DNA from: Planctomycetota bacterium
GTDB taxonomy: Bacteria; Planctomycetota; Planctomycetia; Pirellulales; PNKZ01
Reading direction: 5' to 3'
Assembly (NCBI GenBank): GCA_018242585.1
Contig: JAFEBQ010000015.1
Coordinates: forward strand, 129,889 to 186,007
DNA: 56,119 nt
Shown: positions 1-9,032 of the stretch, one piece after another
Layout: each line of letters opens with the position of its first letter
Numbering within the stretch: position 1 is the first letter of the stretch
Program-made: the position numbers and the translations under genes
The notes under the pieces: generated by a model
The model's input: the letters and a program-made list of their open reading frames with translations, nothing else
Told to the model about the DNA's origin: nothing
Databases searched by the model: none

Positions 1-1779
1 CACGTCGACCACGGCAAGACGACCCTGGTCGACTGCTTGCTGAAGGCCAGCGGCGAGTTCCGCGCCAGCGAACTGGCCGAGACCTGCGTGCTGGACTCGA
101 ACGATCTGGAACGGGAACGTGGCATCACGATCCTGGCCAAGAACTGCGCCATGCACTACGCCGGGATCAAGATTAACTTGATCGACACGCCGGGCCACGC
201 CGACTTTGGCGGCGAGGTCGAGCGCGTGTTGCGAATGGCCGACGGCGCCTTGGTGCTGGTCGACGCCGCCGAAGGGCCGATGCCGCAAACTCGCTTCGTG
301 CTTTCCAAGGCGATCGAGTTCGGGCTGAAGCCGATCGTGGTCATCAACAAGATCGACCGCTCGGACGCCCGCCCCACCGAAGTCCTGAACGAAGTCTTCG
401 AGCTGTTCATGGAGCTGGGGGCCGACGACGAGTTGGCCGATTTTCCATACATCTACGCCTGTGGTCGCGACGGCTACGCCACGCACGACTTCAACGTGCC
501 GACCGACTCGATCAAGCCGCTGCTGGACATGGTGCTGGAACACATCCCTGGGCCAGTCGTCGACGCGGAATCGCCGCTGCAAATGTTGGTCACCACGCTC
601 GATTGGAGCGACTACGTCGGCCGCATTGCCATCGGCCGCATCTACGCCGGCTCGGTCAAGAAGGGGCAGCGTGTTGGCCTGACCCAGGCCGACGGCAAGA
701 TCGCCCCGGCACGGGTCATCAACGTCAACGTCTTCGAAAAGCTCGGCAAGGTCGAAGTCGACGAGGCGACCGCTGGCGACGTGGTAGCGCTGGTGGGCCT
801 GGAAAAAATCGAAATCGGCGACACGGTCACCGACATCGAGAACCCGCGGGCCTTGCCGCGATTGACCGTCGATCAGCCGACGCTGGAAATGCGGTTCAGC
901 ATCAACACCTCGCCGTTCGCCGGCCGCTCGGGCAAATACGTCACCACGCGCAATCTGCGCGAGCGGTTGATGAAGGAACTCGAACGCAACGTCGCCATGC
1001 GCGTCCGGCCGATCGACGGAACCGACGCCTTTGCCGTGGCAGGCCGCGGGCTGTTGCACCTGTCGGTGCTGATCGAGACGATGCGCCGTGAAGGCTACGA
1101 GTTGTCGGTCGGCAAGCCGCGCGTGATCACGCGCGACAACAACGGCGTGACCGAAGAGCCGTTCGAGTCGCTGGTCGTTGAAGTTCCGCCCGAGCGGATG
1201 GGACCGGTCATGGAACTGGTCGGCTCGCGCTACGGGCGGATGCTTGAAATGCACACCCGCGGGCAATACTGCACGTTGCGGTTCACGATTCCGGCTCGCG
1301 GGCTGATCGGCCTTAGGACGCGGATGCTCAACGCCACGCAAGGGACCGCGGTGATCCACCACCGGTTCGAATCGTACCAAGCGATCGAAGGGGATATCGC
1401 CGGCCGCTTGAACGGTGTGCTGATCTCGATGGTGTCGGGCAAGGCGGTGGGGTTTGGCCTGTACGGCTTGCAAGAACGATCCGACTTGTTCGTCGCGCCG
1501 GGTGACGAGATTTACGAAGGGATGATCGTTGGCGAAAACGCGCGGCAGGAAGACATGCCCGTGAATCCGTGCCGCGAGAAGAAGCTGACGAACATGCGCG
1601 CCTCGGGGAGCGATGAGAACATCATCTTGAAGCCGCCGCGGCAAATGTCGCTGGAAATGGCGCTCGAATACATCGAAGACGACGAATTGGTGGAAGTCAC
1701 GCCCGACAAAATTCGCCTGCGCAAGTCGATTTTGGCCGAGGCCGACCGCCGCCGCGAGAATCGGAAGAAGGGGTCTTAG
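1..1779 (+). CDS. typA: Ribosome-associated GTPase TypA/BipA, 5' end cut by window edge
   Basis: Translation GTPase of the EF-G/LepA group that binds ribosomes and supports stress and cold adaptation and late subunit assembly. The frame is open from base 1: the first codons read HVDHGKTT, the G1 P-loop, so only about a dozen N-terminal residues lie outside the window. Then come the switch I segment ERERGITI, the G3 motif DTPGHADFGGEVERV and the G4 motif NKIDR. Domain II and the EF-G III/V-like domains follow, and the typical BipA C-terminal segment NMRASGSDENIILKPP is present. The 592 visible residues fit a family length of about 600. The TTG at 37 lies inside the GTPase domain and is not a start. 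A strong terminator follows the stop. Confidence 0.96.
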   Translation, partial: HVDHGKTTLVDCLLKASGEFRASELAETCVLDSNDLERERGITILAKNCAMHYAGIKINLIDTPGHADFGGEVERVLRMADGALVLVDAAEGPMPQTRFVLSKAIEFGLKPIVVINKIDRSDARPTEVLNEVFELFMELGADDELADFPYIYACGRDGYATHDFNVPTDSIKPLLDMVLEHIPGPVVDAESPLQMLVTTLDWSDYVGRIAIGRIYAGSVKKGQRVGLTQADGKIAPARVINVNVFEKLGKVEVDEATAGDVVALVGLEKIEIGDTVTDIENPRALPRLTVDQPTLEMRFSINTSPFAGRSGKYVTTRNLRERLMKELERNVAMRVRPIDGTDAFAVAGRGLLHLSVLIETMRREGYELSVGKPRVITRDNNGVTEEPFESLVVEVPPERMGPVMELVGSRYGRMLEMHTRGQYCTLRFTIPARGLIGLRTRMLNATQGTAVIHHRFESYQAIEGDIAGRLNGVLISMVSGKAVGFGLYGLQERSDLFVAPGDEIYEGMIVGENARQEDMPVNPCREKKLTNMRASGSDENIILKPPRQMSLEMALEYIEDDELVEVTPDKIRLRKSILAEADRRRENRKKGS

Positions 1780-1780
1780 A

Positions 1781-1810
1781 AGTTGCTAGTTGCTGGTTCC
1801 TAGTTCCTAG
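1781..1810. repeat. Dispersed CTAG-rich intergenic repeat
   Basis: Directly after the typA stop lie iterated TTGCTAGTTGCTGGTTCCTAG-like words. Similar runs occur at 16604-16633, 17991-18010, 42599-42630, 46080-46111 and 53465-53497, in both orientations. All are intergenic except the last, which overlaps the end of a gene. Function unknown. Confidence 0.6.
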
Positions 1811-1834
1811 TGAAGAAACGACAGATCGTTTTCC

Positions 1835-1866
1835 AAGCCCAGGAGTTCACCTCCTGGGCTTTTTTA
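1835..1866 (+). terminator. Rho-independent terminator of typA
   Basis: An 11-bp perfect stem (AAGCCCAGGAG paired with CTCCTGGGCTT) with a 5-nt loop is followed by a run of T (TTTTTTATTTT). It lies 56 bp after the typA stop in the right orientation. Confidence 0.9.
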
Positions 1867-1870
1867 TTTT

Positions 1871-1905
1871 GAACCGCAAAGACGCAAAGGACGCAAAGAA
1901 GAAGG
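1871..1905. repeat. GACGCAAAG short tandem repeat
   Basis: The word GACGCAAAG(G/A) occurs twice in tandem, with a degenerate third unit, just upstream of the metallohydrolase gene. Only one such tract was seen in the window. It supplies the AAGGAG that makes the upstream ATG at 1912 look well served by a ribosome binding site. Confidence 0.45.
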
Positions 1906-2007
1906 AGTTGAATGAAAAGGCGAATCTATTTGCATCGACGGATTCCGATGCCTTATTCTAGCGCCGTTAATCTGACTGGAACTCGCGCGCTTGAATCGGA
2001 TCGTCGC

Positions 2008-3693
2008 ATGTCCGCTCGCTTTGTCATTGGCATCGTGCTACTCGGCCTGGGCATTGACTGCGTGTACGCCCATCCGCCGGCCGAAGCGGCAAAGCTGGTC
2101 GATCAGCAGGCCGAAGACGCCATTCACACTCCGCCAGGGTTTCAACAAGCCGGCAAGCCGCTGGTGGCCGATGGATCGGACACCGGGCTGGTGAAGTTGC
2201 GGATCGTCGATCGCGCCACCGGCGAGCCGACGTTCTGCCGCGTGAACGTGGTGGGCAGCGATGGTAATTACTACGAGCCGGCCGAGAACACGCTCGCGCC
2301 CTACAGCCTGCACCGATTGGGCAATCGGGCCGGCAAAGGGCCGTTTCGTTACTACGGCTGGTTCTTCTACACCGCCGGCGAGAGCGAAGTCCGCGTGCCG
2401 ACCGGCGCGACGCGCGTCGAAGTCTGGCGCGGCTATGAATATCGCCCGTTGGTCCAAGAACTCGACGTCAAACAGGGCGCGACCGAGTCGGTGCGGCTCA
2501 CGCTCGAGCGCGGCATCACGATGACTGACCTGGGCTATTACTCGGGGGACGTGCATATTCACCTGGATCGGCGTAACGACGCCGAGGAAGCTCGGGCGCT
2601 CGACCTGATGATGGCCGAGGACATGCAATACGGCGTGCTGTTGGCCAACAACCAGGATGGGCGGAATTACAGCGGCCTGATGGAGCGAAACCTCCACCAG
2701 CAACGGGCGTTCGGCCTCGAAGCGATCAAATCGCGCGGCAACTACTCGATCGCCGCCGGCCAGGAAATCGTCGGCGGCACCTACGGGCACATCCTGTTGT
2801 TCCTGCACGATCGGTTGGTGCTGGAAGGGGCCTCGGTCGAGCCGAACTATTGGCCGCCGCTGGGGGTGCTGGGCTCTGAAGCGCGGAAGCTGAAGGGGTT
2901 CGCCTTTCACGCGCACGGCGGTTATGCCAAGGAGATTTACGCCGACTTCGCCCGCCGCGACACCAACGGCGTCGAGTTGCTGCAGTTCGCCGAGTACCGG
3001 GGCGTGGCGCTCGAAGGCTGGTATCACATGCTGAACATCGGTTACCAGTTCCCCGCGCTCGGGGCGTGCGACTATCCTTACTGCCGGGCGCTGGGGGATT
3101 GTCGGACGTATGTCTTTTCGCCCGAGCGGCCGACGTTCGCCCAGTGGTGCCAACGGTTGGCCGAAGGGCGGAGCTTCTTCACGACCGGGCCGATGCTCTT
3201 ACTCGAAGTCGACGGCCACCGGCCGGGCGACGTGATCGAACGCTCGGCGAATGACAAGCGACCACTGAAAGTACGAGTCAAGATTAGCGCTGAAGTTGGC
3301 CTGCCGCGGGAGATGGCGATTGTCGTCAACGGGCAGCCGTCATTTACGATGTCGCGTTCCGACCGGCCGCTCGACATTTTTCAATACGACGGCGAAATCA
3401 ACGTCGACTACCCGATGTGGATCGCCGCCAAGTGTTGGACAAAATCGCCACCTGGCCAGCCCGATGTCGAGGCGCACACGAACCCGGTCTATGTCACGGT
3501 CGACGGGCGGCCGCCGTATCGCGAAGGGGATGTCGACTGGCTGGTCGCGCGGCTCGATGACTTAATCGCCGAATTCAAGAACAAGAAGAAGTTCGCCGAG
3601 CAGGAAGCCGCCGTCGAATACTTCCAGCAAGCGCGACAGAAGCTGGCCGATTTGCGCGCCGCGGGCGGATCGACGAAATTGATCGCACCTTAA
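2008..3693 (+). CDS. Secreted CehA/McbA-like PHP-fold metallohydrolase
   Basis: Predicted exported metal-dependent hydrolase of the CehA/McbA family (PHP-like fold), whose known members cleave ester or carbamate bonds. Seen: signal peptide in the first 21 residues (hydrophobic FVIGIVLLGLGI, then VYA); a beta-rich region to about residue 170; the metal-site motif GDVHIHLDRR with His183 and His185; a second motif AFHAHGGY (His301, His303); and GACDYPYCRALGDCRTYVF near residue 350. I chose ATG 2008 because it starts the signal peptide. ATG 1912 has a good AAGGAG 4 bases upstream but would add 32 basic residues before the signal sequence, so it remains possible. It is 25 bp from the creatininase-family gene, so probably one operon. 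The substrate is unknown. Confidence 0.8.
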   Translation: MSARFVIGIVLLGLGIDCVYAHPPAEAAKLVDQQAEDAIHTPPGFQQAGKPLVADGSDTGLVKLRIVDRATGEPTFCRVNVVGSDGNYYEPAENTLAPYSLHRLGNRAGKGPFRYYGWFFYTAGESEVRVPTGATRVEVWRGYEYRPLVQELDVKQGATESVRLTLERGITMTDLGYYSGDVHIHLDRRNDAEEARALDLMMAEDMQYGVLLANNQDGRNYSGLMERNLHQQRAFGLEAIKSRGNYSIAAGQEIVGGTYGHILLFLHDRLVLEGASVEPNYWPPLGVLGSEARKLKGFAFHAHGGYAKEIYADFARRDTNGVELLQFAEYRGVALEGWYHMLNIGYQFPALGACDYPYCRALGDCRTYVFSPERPTFAQWCQRLAEGRSFFTTGPMLLLEVDGHRPGDVIERSANDKRPLKVRVKISAEVGLPREMAIVVNGQPSFTMSRSDRPLDIFQYDGEINVDYPMWIAAKCWTKSPPGQPDVEAHTNPVYVTVDGRPPYREGDVDWLVARLDDLIAEFKNKKKFAEQEAAVEYFQQARQKLADLRAAGGSTKLIAP

Positions 3694-3718
3694 CTCTTCT
3701 ATAGAAAGCAAACGACGC

Positions 3719-4540
3719 ATGGGCGCTGCCAACGAGTATCGCTACAACCGCCTGACCTGGCCCGAGATGAACGACGCCATCGCGGCGCAAAAGCTGATTA
3801 TCCTGCCCACCGGATCGACCGAGCAGCATGGGCATCATCTGCCGATTGATGTCGATGTCTTCCTGGCCGAGTCGGTCTGTCTGGAAGTCGGCCGCCGCGC
3901 GCCTGATCGCGTGCTGGTCCTGCCGCCGATCGCCTATGGGCTGAACCTGCACCATATCGACTTCCCCGGCACGATTCACATCGAGCCCGAGACGTTCATC
4001 GCTTTCTGCCTGAACATCACCAAGAGCGTCGCCTACCACGGCTTTCAAAAGATTCTGCTGGTGAATGGCCACGGCTCGAACGCGCCGCTGATTGACCTGA
4101 TCGCCCGTCGGACGGTGCTCGAGACGAACTCGCTCTGCTTCGCGACGACGTATTTTCATTTTCTGCTCGACGAGTTTTTGAAGATTCGCGAGTCGCCGGT
4201 GATCGCGCATGCCGACGAATTCGAAACGTCGTTGTATTTGCACCTGGCCCCCGAGCGCGTGCAGATGGACAAGGCGGTTGAAGACAACGATCGGATGGGC
4301 AAGTTCGTCAGCAGCGACAGCACGATGAACTACCCGGTTCGGTTCAACGACTTTTGGGGGCGCTGGACCAAGACGGGCGTGCATGGCGACGCCACCAAGG
4401 GGACGGCCGAGAAAGGAAAGATCATCTTCGAAGCGGCCGTCAATGGCCTGGTCCAACTGGTCGACGAGCTGCGCGCCTGGCCGATCGAAAAGCGCCAAGA
4501 CATGCACCGGCTACCAGTGCAAAGCCAGATCAAGTGGTGA
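3719..4540 (+). CDS. Creatininase-family amidohydrolase
   Basis: Metal-dependent cyclic amide or formamide hydrolase of the creatininase fold (relatives: creatinine amidohydrolase, FAPy deformylase ArfB, MftE). The 273-residue protein has the family N-terminal motif LPTGSTEQHGHHLPIDVD, whose Glu, His and Asp bind metal, and the glycine-rich VNGHGSN motif near residue 120. A later Asp/Glu-rich segment, AHADEFETS, probably gives the last ligand. There is no signal peptide, so it is cytoplasmic. The neighbours (secreted metallohydrolase upstream, MFS transporter downstream) suggest breakdown of an imported compound. Which ring or amide it opens cannot be read from the sequence. Length and motifs are complete. 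Confidence 0.85.
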   Translation: MGAANEYRYNRLTWPEMNDAIAAQKLIILPTGSTEQHGHHLPIDVDVFLAESVCLEVGRRAPDRVLVLPPIAYGLNLHHIDFPGTIHIEPETFIAFCLNITKSVAYHGFQKILLVNGHGSNAPLIDLIARRTVLETNSLCFATTYFHFLLDEFLKIRESPVIAHADEFETSLYLHLAPERVQMDKAVEDNDRMGKFVSSDSTMNYPVRFNDFWGRWTKTGVHGDATKGTAEKGKIIFEAAVNGLVQLVDELRAWPIEKRQDMHRLPVQSQIKW

Positions 4541-4679
4541 GGTTCGGGGGACTTGCCACCGAAGGCACTGTGCCACGGAAATGAAATGGCCAATGTCGCA
4601 TGTCAATCGACTCGCTTTGTACCACCTGGCACGTCGGTTTGGGGTTTGAACTCACCTCGATCGCACTACACGAACAGTC

Positions 4680-6122
4680 ATGGCAATCGCGTCCTCTCAT
4701 TCAGAAACAACTTCCTCTGCCGCCCGCGCGTTGTACGGCGCGCAACAGCGCGTGTTGCTCTGGGTCTGCGCGCTGTCGGCGTTGACCTACCTGGATCGGG
4801 TCTGCTTCGGTGTCGCGGCCAAGCATCTGAAGTCCGACCTGGGGCTCGACAACGATGCCGAGCTGAAGTGGGCGTTCACCGCGTTCGCCATCGCCTATTC
4901 GCTGTTCGAGATCCCCTCGGGCTGGCTGGGCGACGCCATCGGCCCGCGCCGCGCGCTGTTGCGCATTGTCGCCTGGTGGTCGTTGTTCACGGCCGCGACC
5001 GGGCTGGTCGGTTACCAGGTGGCGGGGATCACCCTCGGCGGGCTGTACACATTGTTCATCGTGCGCTTTCTGTTCGGGGCTGGCGAGGCAGGGGCCTATC
5101 CGAACATCACCCGGGCCCTTCACAACTGGTTCCCCACCGAGCGTTGGGCGACGGCCCAAGGCTATGTCTGGATGTCGGGCCGGTTGATGGGAGGACTGAC
5201 GCCACTGATCTGGGCGGCCCTGGTGACGGGCACTGCTTGGACGCCGGCGCTTTTGAATTGGCGTGGGGCGTTCCTGGGGTTTGGAGTGCTAGGGCTCGTC
5301 TGGTGCGTGGGCTTTGGCCTTAAGTTTCGTGACACGCCGCGCGGCGACGCCCGCTGGCGCGACACGCCCGAACTGTTGGCCCACGTGCCGGAGCATCACG
5401 ATTCGCACGAGCTTCCTTGGCGCAAGCTGCTCGCCAACCGCACGCTCTGGCCGTTGAGCCTGATGTACTTCTGCATCAACTACGGCTGGTACTTCCATAT
5501 CACGTATTTACCATTGTTCCTGCGCCAGCGATTCGACGTGGGGGACGATCAACTGGTCGGCGCGATTTACCTGGGCGGGCCGCTGCTCGTTGGCTCGCTC
5601 GGCTGCTTCTGCGGCGGCAAATTGGCCGATTGGCTGGCACGGCGAACCGGCAACGCGCGCCGCGTACGAATCATGATCGGCATCGTCGGCCAGTCGTTCT
5701 GCGCCGCCTGCTGGGTAGTGGCGATGTTTGCACCGAATGTGCATGTGTTCTGCGCGGCCATCAGCTTGTCGGCCTTTGCCAACGACATGACCATGGCCTC
5801 GGCCTGGGCCACGTGCCAGGACATCGGCGGCAACCACGCGGCCGTCACCGCGGCCACCATGAACACCGTCGGCACCGGCGGCGCGGCCATGGCCGGCTGG
5901 CTGACCGGCACGATCGTCGAACGCGCTTTGTCGCAGCAGGCCACGGGACTTGGCGTCGCGGTCACCGCCTTGCCGGCCGATGCGCTCCACACCGCGACGC
6001 TTGACGGCTATTATCAGAGTCTGGTCACCTTTGCCGGCGCGTGCGCCGTGGCGGCGCTGCTGTGGGCCGCCGCCGGCTGGACGCTCCGCCGGCGAGGCGT
6101 TGAAAGCTCAGCAAGCCAATGA
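4680..6122 (+). CDS. MFS transporter, anion:cation symporter type
   Basis: A 480-residue major facilitator with about 12 hydrophobic segments. The first-loop motif LTYLDRVCFGVAAKHL resembles the ACS family (hexuronate, galactarate and phthalate transporters). The loop between segments 2 and 3 carries the MFS signature GWLGDAIGPRRALL, and GAGEAGAYPNITRALHNW matches the fourth helix of that family. The inference is uptake of an organic acid, perhaps a sugar acid, which fits the enolase-superfamily enzyme encoded next. The ATG at 4680 gives a normal N-terminus with a cytoplasmic head of about 30 residues. The 139-bp gap before it holds no clear promoter. Confidence 0.87.
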   Translation: MAIASSHSETTSSAARALYGAQQRVLLWVCALSALTYLDRVCFGVAAKHLKSDLGLDNDAELKWAFTAFAIAYSLFEIPSGWLGDAIGPRRALLRIVAWWSLFTAATGLVGYQVAGITLGGLYTLFIVRFLFGAGEAGAYPNITRALHNWFPTERWATAQGYVWMSGRLMGGLTPLIWAALVTGTAWTPALLNWRGAFLGFGVLGLVWCVGFGLKFRDTPRGDARWRDTPELLAHVPEHHDSHELPWRKLLANRTLWPLSLMYFCINYGWYFHITYLPLFLRQRFDVGDDQLVGAIYLGGPLLVGSLGCFCGGKLADWLARRTGNARRVRIMIGIVGQSFCAACWVVAMFAPNVHVFCAAISLSAFANDMTMASAWATCQDIGGNHAAVTAATMNTVGTGGAAMAGWLTGTIVERALSQQATGLGVAVTALPADALHTATLDGYYQSLVTFAGACAVAALLWAAAGWTLRRRGVESSASQ

Positions 6123-6150
6123 TGCATCAACCGTCACGTCGCGCACCGCA

Positions 6151-6195
6151 ACCCTTCTCCCTCCGGGAGAAGGTGGCCGAAGGCCGGATGAGGGT
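6151..6195. repeat. REP-like palindromic repeat, copy A1
   Basis: The word starts ACCCTTCTCCCTCCGGGAGA and ends GGCCGGATGAGGGT. It has two internal hairpins (CTTCTCCC/GGGAGAAG and GGCC/GGCC) and the ends ACCCT/AGGGT pair. Further copies: 18580-18625 in the same orientation and 18665-18715 inverted. Confidence 0.75.
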
Positions 6196-6234
6196 CTTTG
6201 AGAATTGCATCGCTCTGCCAAATTGAACCGCAGT

Positions 6235-6257
6235 GCCCCCGGTCATTGACCGGGGGC
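6235..6257. repeat. GC-rich inverted repeat between transporter and enolase-family gene
   Basis: GCCCCCGGTCA and TGACCGGGGGC form an 11-bp perfect stem around one central base. No T-run follows, so it is not a classical terminator. It lies 20 bp before the start of the next gene and may act on mRNA stability or be a dispersed repeat. Confidence 0.6.
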
Positions 6258-6276
6258 TAATGAGGCACGCACCACC

Positions 6277-7395
6277 ATGAAGATCACCGAAGTTCGTACG
6301 ATTCCGCTCCGCGGCGCGACCCAAGACACCGGCTGGCCGGGCGGGACCGATCCGCACCTGGACATGAATACGCTGGTCGAAGTCGCGACCGACAGCGGGC
6401 TGGTCGGCCTGGGAAGCTGCTTCACCAGCCAGCAACTGGTCGAGGCGGGCTTGTCGCTGCTGCGGCCGCTGTTGATTGGCGAAACCGGTGTCGAAGCCGA
6501 GCGGGTTAGCGAGAAGCTCCGGCAAAGCACCTTTTGGCAAGGGCGCGGCGGCGCGGTCGAGCACGCCATCAGCGGCGTCGACATCGCCCTCTGGGATCTG
6601 ATGGGCAAGGCGCTGGGCCAGCCGGTGTCGCGACTGTTGGGCGGCAACTACCGGGACCGGATCAAACCTTATGCGTCGATGCTGTTCGACGAACCGGCCA
6701 CGCTGCGCGACAAGCTGCAACAGCAAGTCGCACGCGGCTTTCGCGCCATCAAGATGGGCTGGCGTCCCTTTGGCCGCGTCAGTCGCCAGTATGACGAGCT
6801 GTTGATCAAGACCGCGCGCGAAGCCGTCGGCGAGGATGTCGAGCTGATGGTTGACGCGGGGGGTAGCGAGCAATTCTGGCCCCACGGCGTTTGTTGGGCG
6901 CGTGAAACGGCCAAGATGCTGGGCGATTACCAGATCACCTGGTTCGAGGAAGCCTTGAAACCCGACGACGTGGAGGGGTTCAAGGAGCTGCGTCAGTCAT
7001 CGCCGGTGCTGGTGGCGACGGGCGAGGTGTTGACCCGACGGCAAAGCTTCCAGCCGTTCATCGACCAGCGGGCCGTCGACGTGATTCAGCCCGATCTGAC
7101 CAAGTGCGGCGGCTTGAGCGAAGGGCGGCGGCTGGCCTGGGCCGCGTACGATCACGGCGTGTTGCTGGTGCCACATGGCTGGAACACCGGAGTCGGCGTG
7201 GCGGCCGACTTGGCGCTCAGCGCCGCCATGCCCGTCGCCCGCTGGGTCGAGTTCCAGACCGGTGTGCCGTACATCGAGGACATCATCCTGCCCAAGTTCC
7301 AACTCGACGCCGATGGCATGCTGCCGATTCCGACTGGGCCGGGTCTGGGCATCACGCTGAATCAAGACCTTCTCGACCGTTACACGCGAGGTTAG
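6277..7395 (+). CDS. Mandelate racemase/muconate lactonizing (enolase superfamily) enzyme
   Basis: A 372-residue enolase-superfamily enzyme: proton abstraction alpha to a carboxylate, giving epimerisation or dehydration, typically of sugar acids. Seen: N-terminal capping domain (MKITEVRTIPLRG); an AIKMGW segment that should carry the second-strand lysine, where the usual KxK is KxG; metal ligands in VDAGGSEQFW, WFEEAL and ATGEVL; DVIQPDLTKCGG; and VPHGWNTG with the likely general-acid histidine. The reduced KxK together with the late His suggests a dehydratase rather than a two-base racemase (inference). It lies between the ACS-type transporter and a sulfatase gene that starts 5 bp after its stop, so it is co-transcribed. 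Confidence 0.87.
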   Translation: MKITEVRTIPLRGATQDTGWPGGTDPHLDMNTLVEVATDSGLVGLGSCFTSQQLVEAGLSLLRPLLIGETGVEAERVSEKLRQSTFWQGRGGAVEHAISGVDIALWDLMGKALGQPVSRLLGGNYRDRIKPYASMLFDEPATLRDKLQQQVARGFRAIKMGWRPFGRVSRQYDELLIKTAREAVGEDVELMVDAGGSEQFWPHGVCWARETAKMLGDYQITWFEEALKPDDVEGFKELRQSSPVLVATGEVLTRRQSFQPFIDQRAVDVIQPDLTKCGGLSEGRRLAWAAYDHGVLLVPHGWNTGVGVAADLALSAAMPVARWVEFQTGVPYIEDIILPKFQLDADGMLPIPTGPGLGITLNQDLLDRYTRG

Positions 7396-7400
7396 CCGAA

Positions 7401-8837
7401 ATGAAAACTCGATGGGCTGTCTTTGTCTTGGCCCTGAACTTCTCCGTGGCCAGTGCGGCGCTGGCCGCCGTCGCTGAGCCGGTGCGTCCGAACTTCGTGC
7501 TGGTCTTTATCGACAATTTGGGGAATGGCGATTTTGGCTGCACTGGCTCGACGCTCCATCGCACGCCTCACATCGATCGGCTGGCGGCGACGGGCACTCG
7601 CTTCACGAGCTTCTACGTGGCCAGCGGCGTCTGCACTCCCAGCCGCGCCGCCCTGATGACCGGTTGCTACCCGCGCCGCGTCAACCTGCACGTCAACAGC
7701 GAGAACGGCGCGGTGCTGAGACCGGTCGAGCCCAAGGGCTTGAACCCCGACGAGGTCACCATTGCCGAGACGCTTGGCACCGCCGGTTACGCGACGGGAA
7801 TGTTCGGCAAATGGCACCTGGGAGATCAGCCGTCGTTGCTACCTACCCGACAGGGATTCGAGACTTTCTTTGGCATCCCCTACAGCGATGACATGACGCG
7901 CGACCATCGGCCTGACGTCTGGCCCGAGCTGCCGTTGATGCGCGGCGAACAAGTCATCGAAGCGCCGGTCGAGCGAAACACGCTGGTGAAGCGCTGCACG
8001 GAAGCGGCGATCGCCTTTATCGAGCAAAACCGGCAGCGACCGTTCTTTGTCTATTTGCCCCAGACGATGCCCGGCTCGACGGCTCATCCGTTTTCGAGCA
8101 GCGCCTTTCGCGGACACAGCCGCAATGGCGAATATGGCGATGCCGTCGAGGAGCTCGATTGGTCCATCGGCGAATTGATGTCCACGCTCGATCGGCTTGA
8201 CCTGACGCGCCGCACGCTGGTCCTGGTCACGTCCGACAATGGCGCCGTCGAGCGTCATCCGCGACAAGGAAGCTGCGCTCCCTATCGCGGCTGGGGCTAC
8301 GACACGTCCGAAGGCGCGATGCGCGTGCCGTGCCTGGCTTCGTGGCCCGATCACATTCCCGCGGGCCGGGTGTGCGACGAGCTTTGTAGCACGATGGATT
8401 TGCTTCCCACCTTCGCCAAGCTGGCCGACGCGCCGCCGCCTTCCCGACCGATCGACGGCCACGACATTCGTGACCTGCTCTTGGGACAACCGGGCGCTCA
8501 ATCTCCGTGGGATGCCGAAGGATTTGGCTATTACCGGCTTGAGCAATTGCAGGCCGTCCGTTCCGGGCCGTGGAAACTTTACCTGCCGCTTGACAATAAG
8601 TACGTCACGGCGGGGCGCAAGACAGCGCGGGCCAACGCCGAGCTGTACAACGTGCGCGACGATGTCGGCGAGACGCGCGAAGCCTCGAAAGAGCATCCCG
8701 ACGTGGTCGTGCGACTGTCGCAACTCGCCGAACGGATACGCGGCGAGATCGGCGACATGGACCGACCTGGCCGTGGGGAACGTCCCGCTGGCTGGTCATC
8801 GCCGGCCAAGCCATTGACGCCGCGGCAAGCAGATTAA
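7401..8837 (+). CDS. Secreted sulfatase, CTPSR formylglycine motif
   Basis: Type I (formylglycine-dependent) sulfatase that removes sulfate esters, usually from algal or animal polysaccharides in planctomycetes. The 478-residue protein has a signal peptide (FVLALNFSVASAALAAVA), the metal-site start NFVLVFIDNLGNGDFGCTG, and the modified cysteine Cys78 in VCTPSRAALMTG. The downstream motif GMFGKWHLGD and the late SDNGAVERHP are also present. The ATG at 7401 starts the signal peptide, 5 bp after the preceding stop; longer upstream readings run inside the previous gene. No formylglycine-generating enzyme gene lies in the window. Role: desulfation step of the upstream catabolic cluster (inference). 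Confidence 0.93.
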   Translation: MKTRWAVFVLALNFSVASAALAAVAEPVRPNFVLVFIDNLGNGDFGCTGSTLHRTPHIDRLAATGTRFTSFYVASGVCTPSRAALMTGCYPRRVNLHVNSENGAVLRPVEPKGLNPDEVTIAETLGTAGYATGMFGKWHLGDQPSLLPTRQGFETFFGIPYSDDMTRDHRPDVWPELPLMRGEQVIEAPVERNTLVKRCTEAAIAFIEQNRQRPFFVYLPQTMPGSTAHPFSSSAFRGHSRNGEYGDAVEELDWSIGELMSTLDRLDLTRRTLVLVTSDNGAVERHPRQGSCAPYRGWGYDTSEGAMRVPCLASWPDHIPAGRVCDELCSTMDLLPTFAKLADAPPPSRPIDGHDIRDLLLGQPGAQSPWDAEGFGYYRLEQLQAVRSGPWKLYLPLDNKYVTAGRKTARANAELYNVRDDVGETREASKEHPDVVVRLSQLAERIRGEIGDMDRPGRGERPAGWSSPAKPLTPRQAD

Positions 8838-9032
8838 CCACGAAGAACTCAGGGTGGTGACCAAGCCAGCATGAGGAATGTCGAATCTCCCCCAGGGCTA
8901 CTGTTCTCCAGCGCGACACAGGTCGATGACGGGAGCCGCGTTGTGGCCAGCCATCCCGCGAACCGCGTTGAAAACCAAATTGCCGCGCTTTCCTAGGCGG
9001 CGAGATCGCCAGCATTGTTAGGACTACCAGGC

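Noticed and set aside
1360..1375. GGTTCGAATC word resembling a tRNA T-loop
   Set aside because: It lies inside the typA coding frame and no acceptor or anticodon stem can be drawn around it.
2038..3153. Long reverse-strand open frame (371 codons) inside the metallohydrolase gene
   Set aside because: The forward frame has a signal peptide and conserved metal-site motifs. The reverse frame has no recognisable domain and is a high-GC shadow.
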